Assembly (NCBI GenBank): GCA_921293015.1
Contig: OV121095.1
Coordinates: forward strand, 33,391,484-33,455,483
Reading direction: 5' to 3'
From: Phorcus lineatus
Lineage: Eukaryota > Mollusca > Gastropoda > Trochida > Trochidae
DNA length: 64,000 nucleotides
Position numbers and translations under genes: made by a program. Positions 1-12,713 of this stretch are shown piece after piece (within the stretch, counting starts at the first letter, position 1; every line of letters starts with the position of its first letter). The notes below the pieces were generated by a model. That model was not told where the DNA came from. It was given only the letters and a program-made list of their open reading frames with translations, and made no database searches.

Positions 1-370
1 GCAGCATGTACTCGACTTTGAGACGTATGAATTCGACCTTATTCCTAAAAAAAAGTAAAGCAACTGCTTAAGGTGTTTGTGGTGATCAAATATGCATTTC
101 GGAGACAGGTTTATGTATCGATTAAAAAATAATTTCAGAATTGGTTGTTTTTTGGACGTTTTACTTCATATTCAGTATGATAGGACCAGCTGACCTGCTT
201 AATGAAATGAAATTATGAAATTATGCCTACCTTATTAAGTCATAAAAGGTTATATTCATCCTTTACCGGAAAAACTCAAATTTCTTGATTTAGAAATGTA
301 CCGAATTGATGTTGTTTCACGTGTTTTCTGAGGAATACTTCCTATACTAAATATGTATAAAGGGAGAAGT

Positions 371-402
<32 letters not shown>

Positions 403-2648
403 TGGGGGGCGTTTTTTTAAAATGACAATGTCTTCTTGTAACAGAGGTGAATATGGAATGGTTTTAGGAGAGAAAGTCGCCGCCGACAGCCGTCCGTCTT
501 TTCTTTTGAAGTTAACCATTTTGACTTATCCCATTTGAAAATCATTTTTGGAAAATTAATTGAAAAAGGGGAGGTACTGCTATATTTGAAGTGATACATA
601 AACGTCCGTTAACTTAGCAGAAATATTGAAAACCTTTTAGACTAGTTCAATTGGTGCAGTGATAATATTTTCAAACATGAATACGTTCCTGTAACTTGTA
701 CTTGTAATTGACAATAAATCTAATAATTTATTGATTTTTTTTTATCTTTGAATATATGGTTTACATCACAGGAAATTTCTCCGCGTAAAGATATAAAGAA
801 CCTTTTTAGAAAATCATATAGAAAAACATTTCTTTTAAAAAAGGGTTTTTTTTTCAGAATGGACATAGATAACTCAATTTCAAAAATCTTGCAAAAGAAG
901 TCATTTTTTAACTAATAAAAACCTACCATCTTAGACAAGTATTTTATCATGTCGAAGAACTAAATCTAATTTGAATTTTTTATAGCAAGATATTGTGTTT
1001 TATTTCCATCTCATTGTAAAGAAACATTCTGAAGAAGTAAAACAGATGCATGATCACATTTCTCGATGAATATTCATACATAAGCTTCTACAAAGACCAA
1101 AAATATACATTTTTAATAAAAGAACTGAATTTTTTTGGTTTCTTAAATGTGTTAAGTTGAAGGTTTACATCATACAGTACAATACAAGAGAATACACAAC
1201 ATGACAATTCAGATAAGGAACTTACATTTTAAAGTGTAATCCTTATGATACATGTTTGTTATCTGATTTTGTCTGTCACTTAGACAAGATGTTATGATTT
1301 GTTTTTAATTCTCATTCTATGATAATCGATGTTCTGTTTTCGATCAGTCAACCTTACATGTCTTTCATTTACATTTACCGAAAATAAAAAAGCATTTTAT
1401 TTCTATGACTAAAACCCGCTTTTAGCAACATGCTGATCGCCATATTCCTAAAAAGCGATAAACGCGGTAATGATTACGTACGATGCCATGGCCTTCTGGA
1501 AAGACGCCAGTAAGTGACAAATAAATGTTCAAAGTAAAAAATCTTTTTTTAAATCAAGTTTTACTAGATATTAACTTTCTCTAATGTTTCGATTTCGCGA
1601 ACTTTTAAATGTACTGTGGCACGTGTTCTTCGATATTCCGCAATTGTTATTTGTTAAATACCGATGTATTACAATCAGGATAACTCAGTACTTACCCCGA
1701 TTATCCCTAGTAGTAGAATGATAGATGATCTGAAGCAAAAACTGCATTAGGCCAATTTAGTATGAGCACCTTTTAGTCATATGCGTTACGGAAATGGAAT
1801 CAAGTAGCTTAACTGAATTTGGTTTATTGTTTGAAGGACTCTTATAAATGATCAAAATGATCAATTGGCAAGATTTGTAATACATTTTATGCGATACCTT
1901 TATTTCTCAAAGAAAACCTGCTACAGTCCCGATTAAGACTAGCCCTTTTTTAAATCATGTTTTAAGTCACTGTCTCAATTTCTTTAATCATTATACTAAG
2001 TTTGTGCTTATAAATAGCATGAATCTTATGACTTTGATCAAATAATCTCGAATTACCCGAATTAATCCTTAATTCATCAGTACAATGTTAAAGTAAACAT
2101 CGTAATTCGGTGAAATTGGCGATTGCATTATTGAAGTTTGACATCTCAATATATGAAAATGCAGTTGCCCTCGATGACTTCATGTCATTATATACAAATT
2201 GCTGAAAAACAGTATGGTTAGTTGTAATTTTTTAATCTTAATTTATTTCAAATAAGGAAACAATTTGAATTTTTTTTAAAGATGAAATTCGTATATTCAA
2301 TGAGTAAAATGACATCGATTTCTACTCGTTGAGAAAGCACTTGTCATCGTAAACAGCTTATTTCAACTGAATGACGTCATAGTCGACACTTTGGCCTCTA
2401 AATCCATAAAACGCAATTGAAACTGCTTTAAATAAAAATAAAGTTATGAAGTTTTAAAATGAAATATAACAATATTGACATTGAAGGAGAAAGTATATAT
2501 TCAAACTTGTATTTACACTGCTGGTGAAGATATAATGTTTCTTTCACTCAATGTTATATCTTTTTTTCTGTAATTAGAAATGTCAATTATCCCTTATGTG
2601 TTTTAACATCTATGTCAAGCAAATACTTCACATTTTTCTTATTTTCAG
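1..2648 (+). other. Presumed neuroligin intron, no exon seen
   Basis: AT-rich sequence upstream of the first recognisable neuroligin exon. I see no coding exon here. The long open frames near 256-538 are artefacts of a homopolymer G run. Since the exon at 2649 begins inside a codon and aligns to the middle of neuroligin, this stretch is most simply an intron whose 5' donor lies left of the window. Confidence 0.55.
371..401. repeat. Poly-G homopolymer, 31 G
   Basis: An uninterrupted run of G, followed by A, T and six more G. The + strand can form stacked G-quadruplexes. The true length is uncertain because such runs are error-prone in sequencing. It produces spurious poly-Gly and poly-Pro reading frames on the two strands. 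Confidence 0.9.
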
Positions 2649-2764
2649 AAACCCTAATGAACCGAGGAACCAAACGTCAGTCCACGGAGGGAGAGTAAGG
2701 AATCGTTTTGTCAAGATTGACTGGCCACAATACGATCTGGGAGATCAAAATTACCTCCAAATAG
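2649..2764 (+). CDS. Neuroligin, penultimate coding exon (partial gene)
   Basis: Neuroligins are postsynaptic cell-adhesion proteins with an inactive cholinesterase-like ectodomain that binds neurexin. This 116-nt exon lies between a good acceptor (ATTTTCAG) and a donor (GTGGGT). It translates to NPNEPRN, then RFVKIDWPQYDL and YLQI, which match the vertebrate neuroligin stretch NPNQP, then the NRFEEVxW region and YLHIG at the end of the cholinesterase-like fold. It enters with one base completing a codon and leaves with one base (G). That base pairs with CT at the next exon to give Ala where vertebrates have Gly, so the alignment continues without a gap across the intron. The 5' exons lie outside the window. 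The family call is firm; the paralogue is not determined. Confidence 0.88.
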
Positions 2765-4404
2765 GTGGGTTCGACATTTTCGAAGGAGGCGGACAAGATG
2801 GGGGTTAGCATAATTAAAATCTATTTTGATTGATAATAACCTAGTCACTGCCAGACGAGTTATACTAATGAGCACGCATGGGTTTGGTTTAAAAGAACTT
2901 TGCTTGAATGCATGGGATCCAATAGTAAAACTGCAGAATCCTTAGCGCAAATGGGCATAACATTTATGGTGACAATTTGGTATTTGGGTCATTTTTATTT
3001 CTTCATTTCAACTTGTATATTTAATGCGAGATGTATGCAGGAATAATGCAAACTGACAAACAAATGTCAAATACGTAATGGCTATAACAATATTTGTTAA
3101 CTTTTTGTAAAGTTTTTGAAATCAGTCTATTACCTACTTCTCCATATATTACTTATAATATAATGCCAATCATTGGCACATTTAACTTTATTGTGTTTTT
3201 ACATTCTGATCGTATTCTATGCTTAAGGTTTACTTCTACTGTTAAAACTCCAAACGAAAATGTTTGCTAGAAGTATATTGTGTGTTTTTCCCTGCTATTT
3301 AGATAGAAATGTTCCATTTGTCGGTAGTTACTCACTTAAATACCCTAACCCTGTTTTCACATAATTTCGACAGCTTAGAAATCAATAATCTTACAATATG
3401 GAAACAGTAGGCATTCTCTTGGATTCATTTGAGATATTAACCATATCTATGATGGAACTACATAATTTGTCGATAAATATTACTTTATACAGCATTGATC
3501 AAATGTCCGAAAATTAGAACCGAAAACATGTTTGTATAAGAATGGGGTTGTCTTTATTAATATACTTATCAAATCTCATATTAATCAATCTTACATCATC
3601 TTCACTATCAATTTTAATTTTTTAACATATTTTTGACAATTATATCTATATGTTAAAGCTTGTTACAGCATCTATGCGAATTCATGTAAACTTTATTTGT
3701 TAATTTTAATGTCGATGACAGTTGTGACGCTTTCAATCGGATATGTATTGCTGAGAGACTCCTGTGGTATTTGTGGATCCTCGAAGTTTGTTCGAATAAA
3801 TCAATAAATAAATAATAAAAACATATTTTTTCATAATAAGCTTGTTCCATAATTGTAATGTAGTCTTAGGCAGCAAGTAAAGAGGATACGGTTTTAATTT
3901 TGACGTTTGCTTTGGAATTAACAGGATAAAAACAATAGCTGATTTGTAAGAAAGTTGCAATTACCAAGACCAATTTGCACATAGCTCTCTTAAATAATAT
4001 TACGACAAGTTTTCTGGCCAAAATCAGTTTGAGTCATAAATAAAGAGTAATTTGTACATTGAATTACTGAATTCAAACATGAAATCTTCTATATATCTAG
4101 CATATTTTGACCAATTGAAGCACATCAGGGTAGTGAAATCCTTTTGAGAAGGACATTAACACGTCTTTGCATTTCAAAATTTGTCCCTTTTCTGAAAGCA
4201 AAATTGGCTTTAACACCTAAGGGAAAATGTTGTTGAACCGAGATTTAGAAAGCTGGTTTGGCTGAGATTGTTTTGAATAATATTAGCCAAAATGTTATCC
4301 TCGAAGGGAGCTTTGTGGAAACGGGTTCTGCTTCATAGACGGAGAGTGAGTAACTAAATGCATGAAGAGTTATTTCCCTTTACTCCACGCGCCATGTGTT
4401 TCAG
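2765..4404 (+). other. Neuroligin intron (1.64 kb)
   Basis: Starts GT and ends in TGTGTTTCAG. Splicing joins ATA-G to CT-CGA and keeps the neuroligin frame. No repeat family or embedded gene was recognised in it. Confidence 0.8.
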
Positions 4405-5381
4405 CTCGACGACCTTCCGTGCGACATCACTACAGAGCCCAGAAGCTTGCCCTGTGGTTGGATCTAATCCCGAAAATAAACCAACCGGATGGTTCAGATC
4501 CGTCACAACATCTTCTTAAGAACGCTGAGAATATGACATCTTTCGATGATTACCATAGGCTTGTCCCCTCCTATGACAAAATATTTCCATCTCCGCCGCC
4601 CATGCCTCCAATCTCTCCCACTTGGGGTGCTTACGGCGATGAGACCTACACCACCAGGAACTATTTCCCTGATATCACATCTGAAAATGAATCAGATAAT
4701 CCTAGGTTCTCAAATCGGCCGGGCTCAACAGACTCCACGCCTGCAACTGACGGTCACCTTGGTAACGTAGAAGGCTCGGTTGATGGCGTCACTTCCGTTC
4801 CCGGATCTGTAGGTCAGTCGGGAGATTCCCATAGTTCCGTCCCGCTTAGTATAACAGTGGCTGTTGGTTGTTCCCTATTGTTGCTCAACATCCTTATATT
4901 CGCCGGAGTATTTTACCAGAGGGAGAGAATAAAAAAGCTGAAAAGGAGACAGGAGGAGGAAATGGAAGAAGAAGCAGAAGAGTTAAAATTAGCACGAAAG
5001 TTAGAGAAAGAGAGTAACCGAAATGCCACGGGGCCTGAGACAGTTAGTCTAATGTCCAGTCCTTCAAATAATCAGTCTCCTGCCAAAAATGCTCACCCTC
5101 ATCCCAGCCCCCAGAACAACTCCAAATCAGCAATAGGCAAACCTCCCCCACCCCCCGGGCCAGTGGGATATTCATACACAGCCATTCCCACCCAGTCAAC
5201 CTCACCTATGCATCGTACAGCTGTGGCCCATGGACATCCCATACCAATGAATACATTTGGTAAGGGCAAGAACACAGACTCTTTACAGAGGTCAGAAAAT
5301 GACGGGCATATTTATAAAAAGATAAATAAACCCAATTCGAGGGATATGCATGATTCGAATAATGCTATAACAATAGTGTAG
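4405..5381 (+). CDS. Neuroligin, terminal exon: stalk, transmembrane segment, cytoplasmic tail
   Basis: The exon opens with PSVRHHYRAQKLALWLDLIP, matching the conserved neuroligin end of the cholinesterase fold (HYRAxKVxxWLELVP). A Pro/Ser/Thr-rich juxtamembrane stalk follows. Next comes a single transmembrane segment at about 4841-4916 (LSITVAVGCSLLLLNILIFA), very close to the vertebrate neuroligin membrane segment, then a basic stop-transfer (RERIKKLKRR) and a Glu-rich tail of about 150 residues. The tail has a proline cluster (KPPPPPGP) and ends in TIV, a class I PDZ ligand; vertebrate neuroligins end in TRV and dock on PSD-95-type scaffolds. An upstream in-frame ATG at 4362 is intronic, because the CAG acceptor and homology begin at 4405. 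The stop is TAG. Anchoring by the PDZ ligand is inferred from the motif. Confidence 0.9.
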
Positions 5382-6421
5382 TGTTCAATGGACAAAATAA
5401 CGAATACAAAAGCAATTGGTTGGAAGGATTTTGAAGGAAGAGAGCTGTGGATGAATGTCAGCGGAATAATCAACATCATACAAGTATTATCAACGTGTGT
5501 TAGATGGCTTGCTGGAAATGGTGCTACTTCCAAGATACAAACCCGATCTTCACTACAGACAATCACCATCCAAGTTTGCACTGTTGGTCTCGTACAAGCA
5601 CTTTAAACTGTTTTTGTTTAAGCTGAAAGGTCTGGTATACTTTTGAACGCTCTTAAAGCTGTAGGTATCTAGATATGAACTTTTATCATTTTGATCTTTA
5701 TGGGTCACCAGTTTTTTTCAAAAAGAGGTGCATTATGTATAGAGTGTTTATAGGATCTTGTTCTTATCAATGTTTCTGTTAGTTCGGAAAAGTTGGTGAT
5801 ATGTGGAAAATACTGTTTCACTTGATCTAAAATTATGTTTTTATTTATTCTGAAAGGGTTGGTTTTATGTGGAAACACTCTTATGAAGAGATACACAGAT
5901 CTAATGATAAACCTTGCAATGTTTCAATTTCTTGTCTTTAAGAGTAACACTTTGAAATATAAAACATCATTGCTTCATTAGAATGTTTCTACAAAAACTG
6001 TTATAATCAGAAACGTTTCAATTGAAATGCTTTCGAAGATCTCTTTGAGTTACAGTTATTTAATTACAAACATGCATCGTTGTTTGATGTCAATGTTTCT
6101 GGTCTGAGAGTAAGTTATACATTTACAATGGAAACACTTTACCATCCAGAGACTTGATCTGTCTACGTCTCTGTTATCCTTTACGAAAAGCGATGTTCGG
6201 GGACATCAAAACAAGACCTGTTCAATGACATACATAAAAAGTGTAAGACTTTCTGGATAAAAAATATAATATTTCAACATACACGACGTATCCGAGTATG
6301 AGATTTCCCGTCGCTCAGATGGATTCTTTAGAACATATCTCATTTACTAACTGAGTGGCTTTTATTTTAGAAGATAGAAAGTTAAATATTTTTCTTAGAA
6401 GTTGTCAGATCTCAGAATAAA
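5382..6421 (+). other. Neuroligin 3' UTR with candidate poly(A) signal
   Basis: No coding signal follows the stop. A canonical AATAAA occurs at 6416-6421, and further AATAAA motifs lie downstream (for example near 6611 and 7529), so the transcript end is not settled. Confidence 0.4.
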
Positions 6422-7916
6422 GAATTGGTCATCCATAAAAATTTGTACTTAATCTCAAATTGGTATTACCTTCTCCGAAACGTCTTAAATGCTTACCAAA
6501 AAAAGTTGTTATCCAGAAAACCTTGGCTTTCTATTGATGGTTATTTTTTCGAAAAGGGTCATGTGCTATAAAACGCTTGTATATTTGGGTTGTATCTAAT
6601 TTGTGTCAATACCAATAAAGCAGGTTAATCATGAGGTACCTTTACATTCTAGCACTCTCTAAAATGGTGTCGCCATTTAGTGTCTAACTAGCGATTGCAA
6701 TATCTTAAATTGGACTATTTTCGTTATATCATACATTACTGTGTCGTTAGTAATTCAAGTTAATAAAAATATAGGATACATAACAGTTGAAATGTGCACA
6801 AACACAGAATTATTTCGTTATTTCGAAACGTTATTGGTCAGGATCTGAATGATTATTACGAACTGTCAGTTTTTATGAAATGCTTGTAAAATGATAAATG
6901 CTTAGCAGCATGAATACATAATTGGAACATGACTTGTTTTTGAACATATTTCAGAGGAATTTGGTCCTATCTAATGTTTCTAATAATGAATAATTCAAGT
7001 GTTCAGAGTGCAAAAAAGGCTAAGAATCTTATGTAATACGAAAATAGAATCGAAACATTCACTTGAGCATGTTTCGTTTTCACATATTACAAATACTGAC
7101 GCTTCATGCCTATATGTACCTTTTGTTCGATACTGTAAAGTAAACCTTTCATGTTTAAACAATATGATATCCATAAAGGCATTTGGCATTTCTCTGTTTT
7201 TCTAATACTTAAAGGCACTAGTGCACGCTTTTACGGTTTAAATTGGCTATTTTAAGGTTTAAGAGGACTTATGCAATCACTTAAGCTTTCTATCGAAGCA
7301 ATGAAATACTTAAAATTCTTTACAATTGACCTGCAATCAACAATGAAAAAAATTAGACAGCCGCTGTCGGCTTGAACATATAACAAATCTAAGGTTAGCT
7401 GTGCACAAAACGGATAAATTATAGACAGTTGAAAGCGGCTCAACACTTATTATGTGCAGCTGTTGAATTTACCTAAACTCTGAACTGAGAACAAATAATG
7501 AATTATGTTTTATGAAAGCAATGTTGTAAATAAACCGACTTAATAACACAGCATTAGCATTGCTATTAGATTGACCAAAGCGGCTGCCGTTTCCGCTTTT
7601 TTGGTTATAAGCAAAATCTCATTATTTCCGATATCGTAGTTCATGCGGATTTATTGTAACGTAACATTAAATACTTCCGGTCTTTAAAAATCAACTTTAC
7701 TACCTTAATACGTAAAGATTCGTTAAATAACTTACGAGGTAGATTACTTGAGTGAGGATCTTGAATAATATCGAGAGATATGCAGTATCTGTGCAATCGT
7801 TGTGTTAAAGAAATATTGGTGTGCACTAGTGCGTTTAAAGTAGAGATGTACCATTAGCTCGATACTGCTTTTGAAATGTAGTCTTATTGTCGATACTAAG
7901 ATAGGGTAGACATATA
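6422..7916. other. Non-coding AT-rich stretch
   Basis: Only short open frames with no recognisable family. No repeat structure was seen beyond ordinary AT-rich sequence. Confidence 0.5.
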
Positions 7917-8115
7917 ATCACTGCTGCTAGTGAAATGTGCACAAATTATCAATTCTGCTAGTGAAAATTGCACAAATTATCAATTCTGCTAGTGAAATGT
8001 GCACATATTCTCAATTCCGCTAGGAAATTGTAAACATATTATCAATGCTACTTGTGAAATATGCACATATTATCAATGCTGCTAATGAAATGTGCACCTA
8101 TTCTCAATGCTGCTA
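7917..8115. repeat. ~33-bp tandem repeat, about six units
   Basis: Six diverged units share the core GCTAGTGAAATGTGCAC followed by an A/T block and TCAAT. Units differ by a few bases and small indels, so the array is old. No coding frame runs through it. Confidence 0.8.
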
Positions 8116-9998
8116 GACATAAGTTTACTCTCAGGTAGAGTGGGTATCAAAACAGCTGAGCTGACAGGTGAGAGTGATCATACCACGTGCCTTTGTGTAC
8201 AGAAATATACATGAAATGTACACCGAATGTACCATCAACATACCAATAACTCGTGTGAAAGCGATTTGTTATTGACAACACTTGTTCTAGTCCTTGTCTG
8301 TTTCAACTTGATTGTTACAAGATAGATTAGTTGTTGACGTTTGACGTGTTCGACCTTTTTCCATCAGTAAACGTGTATGTGATGGAATTTGGTTGACATT
8401 TTACAAAGAAATGTTCTAGTTTCAGTTTTAGTTTCTTTATTATTGCATAAATTGAAATGGATTTCTTGCTCCCTTTTGTAATGAATACGACGTCGTGATG
8501 AAATGTAAATATTCGTTTCATGCATACCAAGGTATCATTACCATATGTGTCATTTTATGAATACCTGCCAAAATAGAAAGGTGTTCTTGTATTTATATAT
8601 ACTTTTTAAATGTTAATTTTTAATTTGGCTGACATTACAATAAAACTGTGTACATGTTGGCCATCATTAGTTGTGAATTAATATGAAAGTTTTGTTTTCA
8701 TTTGTCAAAAAAGCTTTTTACAGATCTACTTATTAGATAATTGATGACTATGGCTATAGATATAGTAATTACTGGAAGATAATTTATTTATTTAATGTAT
8801 TTATAATTCGATCAATATATTCATACTTGTTTTGAAAATCAAAGTTTAAAGTTGTCTTATGGAATATATTCTGTATGGAGACACGGGTGAAATATTCAAA
8901 CGTAATGTTCACTGTTGCATTAACTCCCCATATTAACATCACCTCATAGAACTCTTTTAAGAACTTACATTTTTTCCAAAGTTTTCTTCTCCCTCATACA
9001 GTCATTTATTAGAAGAGGCAGCCAATATGTCAGTTTAACCTAATGTTTTATAATGTTTTTGTTAATGGAAACCATGGCTCTATGAAAAGTATCCATTCAC
9101 ATATTTTTTTAAGGATAGGTTAATTCTCCAATTTTTGTATTCGGTTTCAGTATGATATGCAATTTAACCACCATAGAATATAAGTTTAATCAATCGCTTA
9201 GCATAAAATATCGTCCCTTTCAGATTGTTGTTGGATTAAATGATACTAATATTCGGTATTGTTCTAAATAAAGAATGATATGCTACTACATATAAAGATG
9301 ACGTTGTGTTATAAGAGATTAAGAAAACGTTGCTGTTGTTCAATTGTTATCAATTCAAAATCTCTTGTCAACCTTTCTATTAGTTGAATAGTATTGCTGT
9401 CCTGTTTGACTTAAGATATTTAATATTTCTAATGGTTATCTATGTAATCAAGTTCTGTGTAGCATAAAGAGATATTTTTTTGACATGATCATTTTCATTA
9501 TTTCACGTTGATGGAAAGAAATAATTCAAATGAAAGATTCAAACCATTGTTATTTTATGATGATTTTTTCAATCGTTTCCCAATAATATCATATGTGTCA
9601 TTTGGTGATATAATATAGAATAGAATAGAGAAACAAGAATTAAATTGAAATTACAATGTTTGTGTTTTCAAGTTTTTGTCATTGTGTGTAAACAATTCCT
9701 ACGTTTCTGTATATATGTAAAATTCCATCTGTTGTAAAGTTATAAACCATTTTGGCTTGAGCAGACACTAGCACAGAATATGTGTATATTTTGTATGACA
9801 TGGATTCATGCGCGTGTATGTTGACCGTTTTGATAGTGTGTGATTAAACTAGCGCTACCTATCAGTATAGTAGTATGTTTGATAGTAGAATCCTCAATGT
9901 AAATATCTATTGTAAATTATCAATAAGTAATACATTTGAAATAAAACAATGATTATAGATTTCGTCATGTGCTTCGGTGTCCTTTCAGTTTCGTTTTA
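8116..9998. other. Non-coding AT-rich stretch
   Basis: No gene, RNA or mobile element recognised. Short open frames have no domain signature and show the composition of the surrounding DNA. Confidence 0.5.
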
Positions 9999-10290
9999 CA
10001 GCGTTCGGATTCGGATCAAGAGGTCAGTAGTTAGAATCCCGCCAGGGGCTCGACAACTTTGTTTGCAGGAGAAAACTGCTTACGCAGGAGGGTTTTTAGG
10101 GATATTGCTACACTTCATCTAAGCGCAATACCAATCATGGTCACTAGTTCCAGCCGATGCTCGCAGGTTTCACCGCAATGCATAGCCACAATGACGTTGC
10201 GGGCTCTCTCTATGGAATATTACAAGCAGCCGTGATATAATACTCTTTGGGTGGATTTACACCCTAATCACCTCGCCTTACCTCATCGTT
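9999..10290 (+). mobile_element. Degenerate tRNA-derived SINE, same family as 35049-35364
   Basis: It shares long blocks with the better copy at 35 kb: AATCCCGCCAGGGGCTCG after the box B region, then the central block CAGCCGATGCTCGCAGGTTT with the CACCGCAATGCATAGCCAC block next to it, then CAGCCGTGATATAA and a weak CTCAC-like tail. The 5' box A half is missing or unrecognisable and box B carries a substitution, so this is an old, partly decayed insertion. Confidence 0.8.
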
Positions 10291-10486
10291 CTGACACTCA
10301 ATCTCATAGTGAAAGCTTTCTCTAATAATTGAGACTTTACAAACAAACTCACAGTACATTTCACATATTTCCTCTAATGAATCAGATCGATATTCTAATG
10401 TCATTTCTACGAAATCAGGTAATATAATATTTGACAATAGATTTGGATAATCGAATGATTCTTGTCAATGTTTGTGTAAGTCACAT

Positions 10487-10573
10487 ACGTCTCCATCTTC
10501 CTACGCAAAGCTTAACTATTGCCAGTCTCGAACTGTCCAAGTTAACCCTTGCTGCCGAGATAAGACTTTTCTG
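10487..10573 (+). repeat. Left inverted repeat of the 1.7-kb element
   Basis: Contains the blocks GCAAAGCTTAACTATTGCCA and GTTAACCCTTGCTGCCGA, present in reverse complement near 12111-12197 with only a few mismatches. Weaker similarity continues inward, including an ATGGC(C/T)GCGCCCAT block near 10675 and its inverted partner near 12015. Confidence 0.85.
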
Positions 10574-12110
10574 GCTTGATACCAGCGCCCTCACTGGCGA
10601 GTTTTAGTTATCTCCAGTTACCTCCCTTACTATGGCCAATCGGCGACGCCGTGTCATTTGCGATATAATCAAAATGGCCGCGCCCATTGATCAAACAGGT
10701 CACAAACAAGTTGGCATTGCAAACCTTTTAAACAAGAAGATTTTGTTTATAAATGTATTTATGGACGGAAAAGATGTTTTTGCTGTTATTAGGACCGGTT
10801 TTGGTAAATAAATAACATACGACTGCGCCCCTTATATTTTTCAAAGGGAAGTATGTAGGCCCATTTATCGTGGTCGTTACCATTATATAACTGTATTTTA
10901 TCATCAAATAAGTAGTTTACACATTGTTTATTTTTAAATAGCTGAAAAATTATCCTGGAAAATATGTGAAAATCAAATTTATAGAGGAGAAAATATTTTT
11001 AGACATACAATGAATAGTATATATTGTCTATGCAATGTATATTAACAGAGGTGCCCTATTTTCAAGCTTAAGGCAATTATGATTTAATTGATAAATAAAT
11101 ATCTGTGAACGAAACAAAGTTATATCATCATTACAATAAATTTAACTTAATTTTAGTTGATATTAAGATTAGATAAAAGCATTTGCAAAACTACGAAAAA
11201 TATTCTGGTACAATTAATTACTACAAAAATGGAGTTAACTTGTCATAGTTTTACCGGGCACACCTTTTTAGTTGGTAAGCTTAGACACCATATCAAGAAC
11301 ATAACAATTGTCTATCTTTATCATGTGCACAAGTCTCATTTTTTATTATCCAGCTGTTCACAAACACACGTACAAGCAAAACGGGAAATATTTCACGGAG
11401 AGAGAATAATTTTTTCTATCAAAGCGCATACCAAGTACCAAAGTAATATTTTCAAAAATGAAAATGACCCAGTGAAATCAGTGAAAATGGAAGTAAATAT
11501 AACAATTGTTTTACTTTTTTAATTTTTTTTTATTGACGACATGATATTTAAATGGTACACGTCAACATACCTGGTTTTTGACTGCAAGAAGTAAAGTTTG
11601 TTGAGAGTAACGAGGTCGCAGGCTACTACATTTCGAGTGTTATGACATCGCGAGTATTCAAATTGTATCGGTTAATTTATGTAAAATTTAATCAATGTTT
11701 CGGATCAACGGGTATTTAATAAAGTTTTTGCAAGCACAAAAGATAAAACAATTGTACGATAACAGGAAATAAAGTCTTGCCGGGCGTAGTGCATCGAGTC
11801 GGTGCTTCAAATCATGGTCAATTTTATTGAGCTTGATTAGTTTACCGAAGCAATTTAAGAATAAATTCGTTGACATGCCGCTGTTCGCTATAGGGTTGTA
11901 GAAAAATAATGACGCAAATTGATTATAAACATAAATGAACTTGAATATATTGTTCATCGCGTTCGAGGCGGCACTTTCTCCTATAAATCTTTCAGTCGAC
12001 TGACTGCGACATGGGCGCAGCCATGTTTGTTCGAGTCCCCGTATGTAGCTTTTGCTAGGAGTTTTCTGATTGGACTATCTAATTCCTTTGCAGTGAGCTA
12101 GAGAGCTAGC

Positions 12111-12197
12111 ACAGGAAAGTCTTGTGTCGGCAGCAAGGGTTAACTTGGACAGTTCGAGACTGGCAATAGTTAAGCTTTGCGTAGGAAGATGATACGT
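12111..12197 (-). repeat. Right inverted repeat of the 1.7-kb element
   Basis: Reverse complement of 10487-10573 over about 86 bases with a one-base gap and few substitutions. Confidence 0.85.
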
Positions 12198-12320
12198 CTC
12201 TTGCTGCAAACGATCTATCTGATCTGTATTCAATGATATACTTCATACTGCCAAGCTCAGCTATTTTAACTGCTACGTAATTATAACAATGTGTAGATAG
12301 AACTTGCTTCATGTCGCAAA

Positions 12321-12713
12321 ACATAGATAGATACAAAGAGAGAAATACATAAATACACACATAAACATACATACATCCATACATGCAGAATTACATACAT
12401 GCATACACACAACATAATACATACACTACATACATACATCCATACATACAGAATCACATACATGCATACACACAACATAATACATTACATACATACATTT
12501 TGATTCATACATACATACATAGATACATACATACACACATATATACATACATAAATACACATACAGACCTACATACATACATACATACATAAATACACAT
12601 ACATACATACGTATACATACATACATACATACATACATACGTATACATACATACATACATACATACATACATACTTATATTTACATACATACATACATTT
12701 ATACATACATAGA
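12321..12713. repeat. (CATA)n / ATAC tetranucleotide microsatellite
   Basis: Nearly 400 bases of imperfect CATA/TACA repeats interrupted by GATA-type units. All open frames through it (runs of Tyr-Ile-His-Thr or Met-Tyr-Val-Cys) are repeat translations, not genes. Confidence 0.95.

Larger units (their letters stand above)
10487..12197. mobile_element. Candidate 1.7-kb DNA element with ~86-bp terminal inverted repeats
   Basis: The two ends are inverted copies of each other (see the two repeat entries), and part of the interior recurs at 56880-57160, as expected of an interspersed element. No transposase domain was recognised in the interior, which is AT-rich with only short frames, so it would be a non-autonomous element. 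The arms could instead be two independent insertions of a shorter repeat in opposite orientation; target duplications were not clear. Confidence 0.5.

Noticed and set aside
256..538. Poly-Pro and poly-Gly open frames
   Set aside because: Both are translations of the homopolymer G tract, with no signal outside it.
4362..4404. ATG at 4362 as the start of a 339-residue protein
   Set aside because: Neuroligin homology begins right after the CAG at 4404 and the upstream exon joins in frame, so this ATG is intronic.
11157..11522. 121-residue open frame inside the 1.7-kb element
   Set aside because: No transposase or other domain, and the related copy at 57 kb does not preserve the frame visibly.
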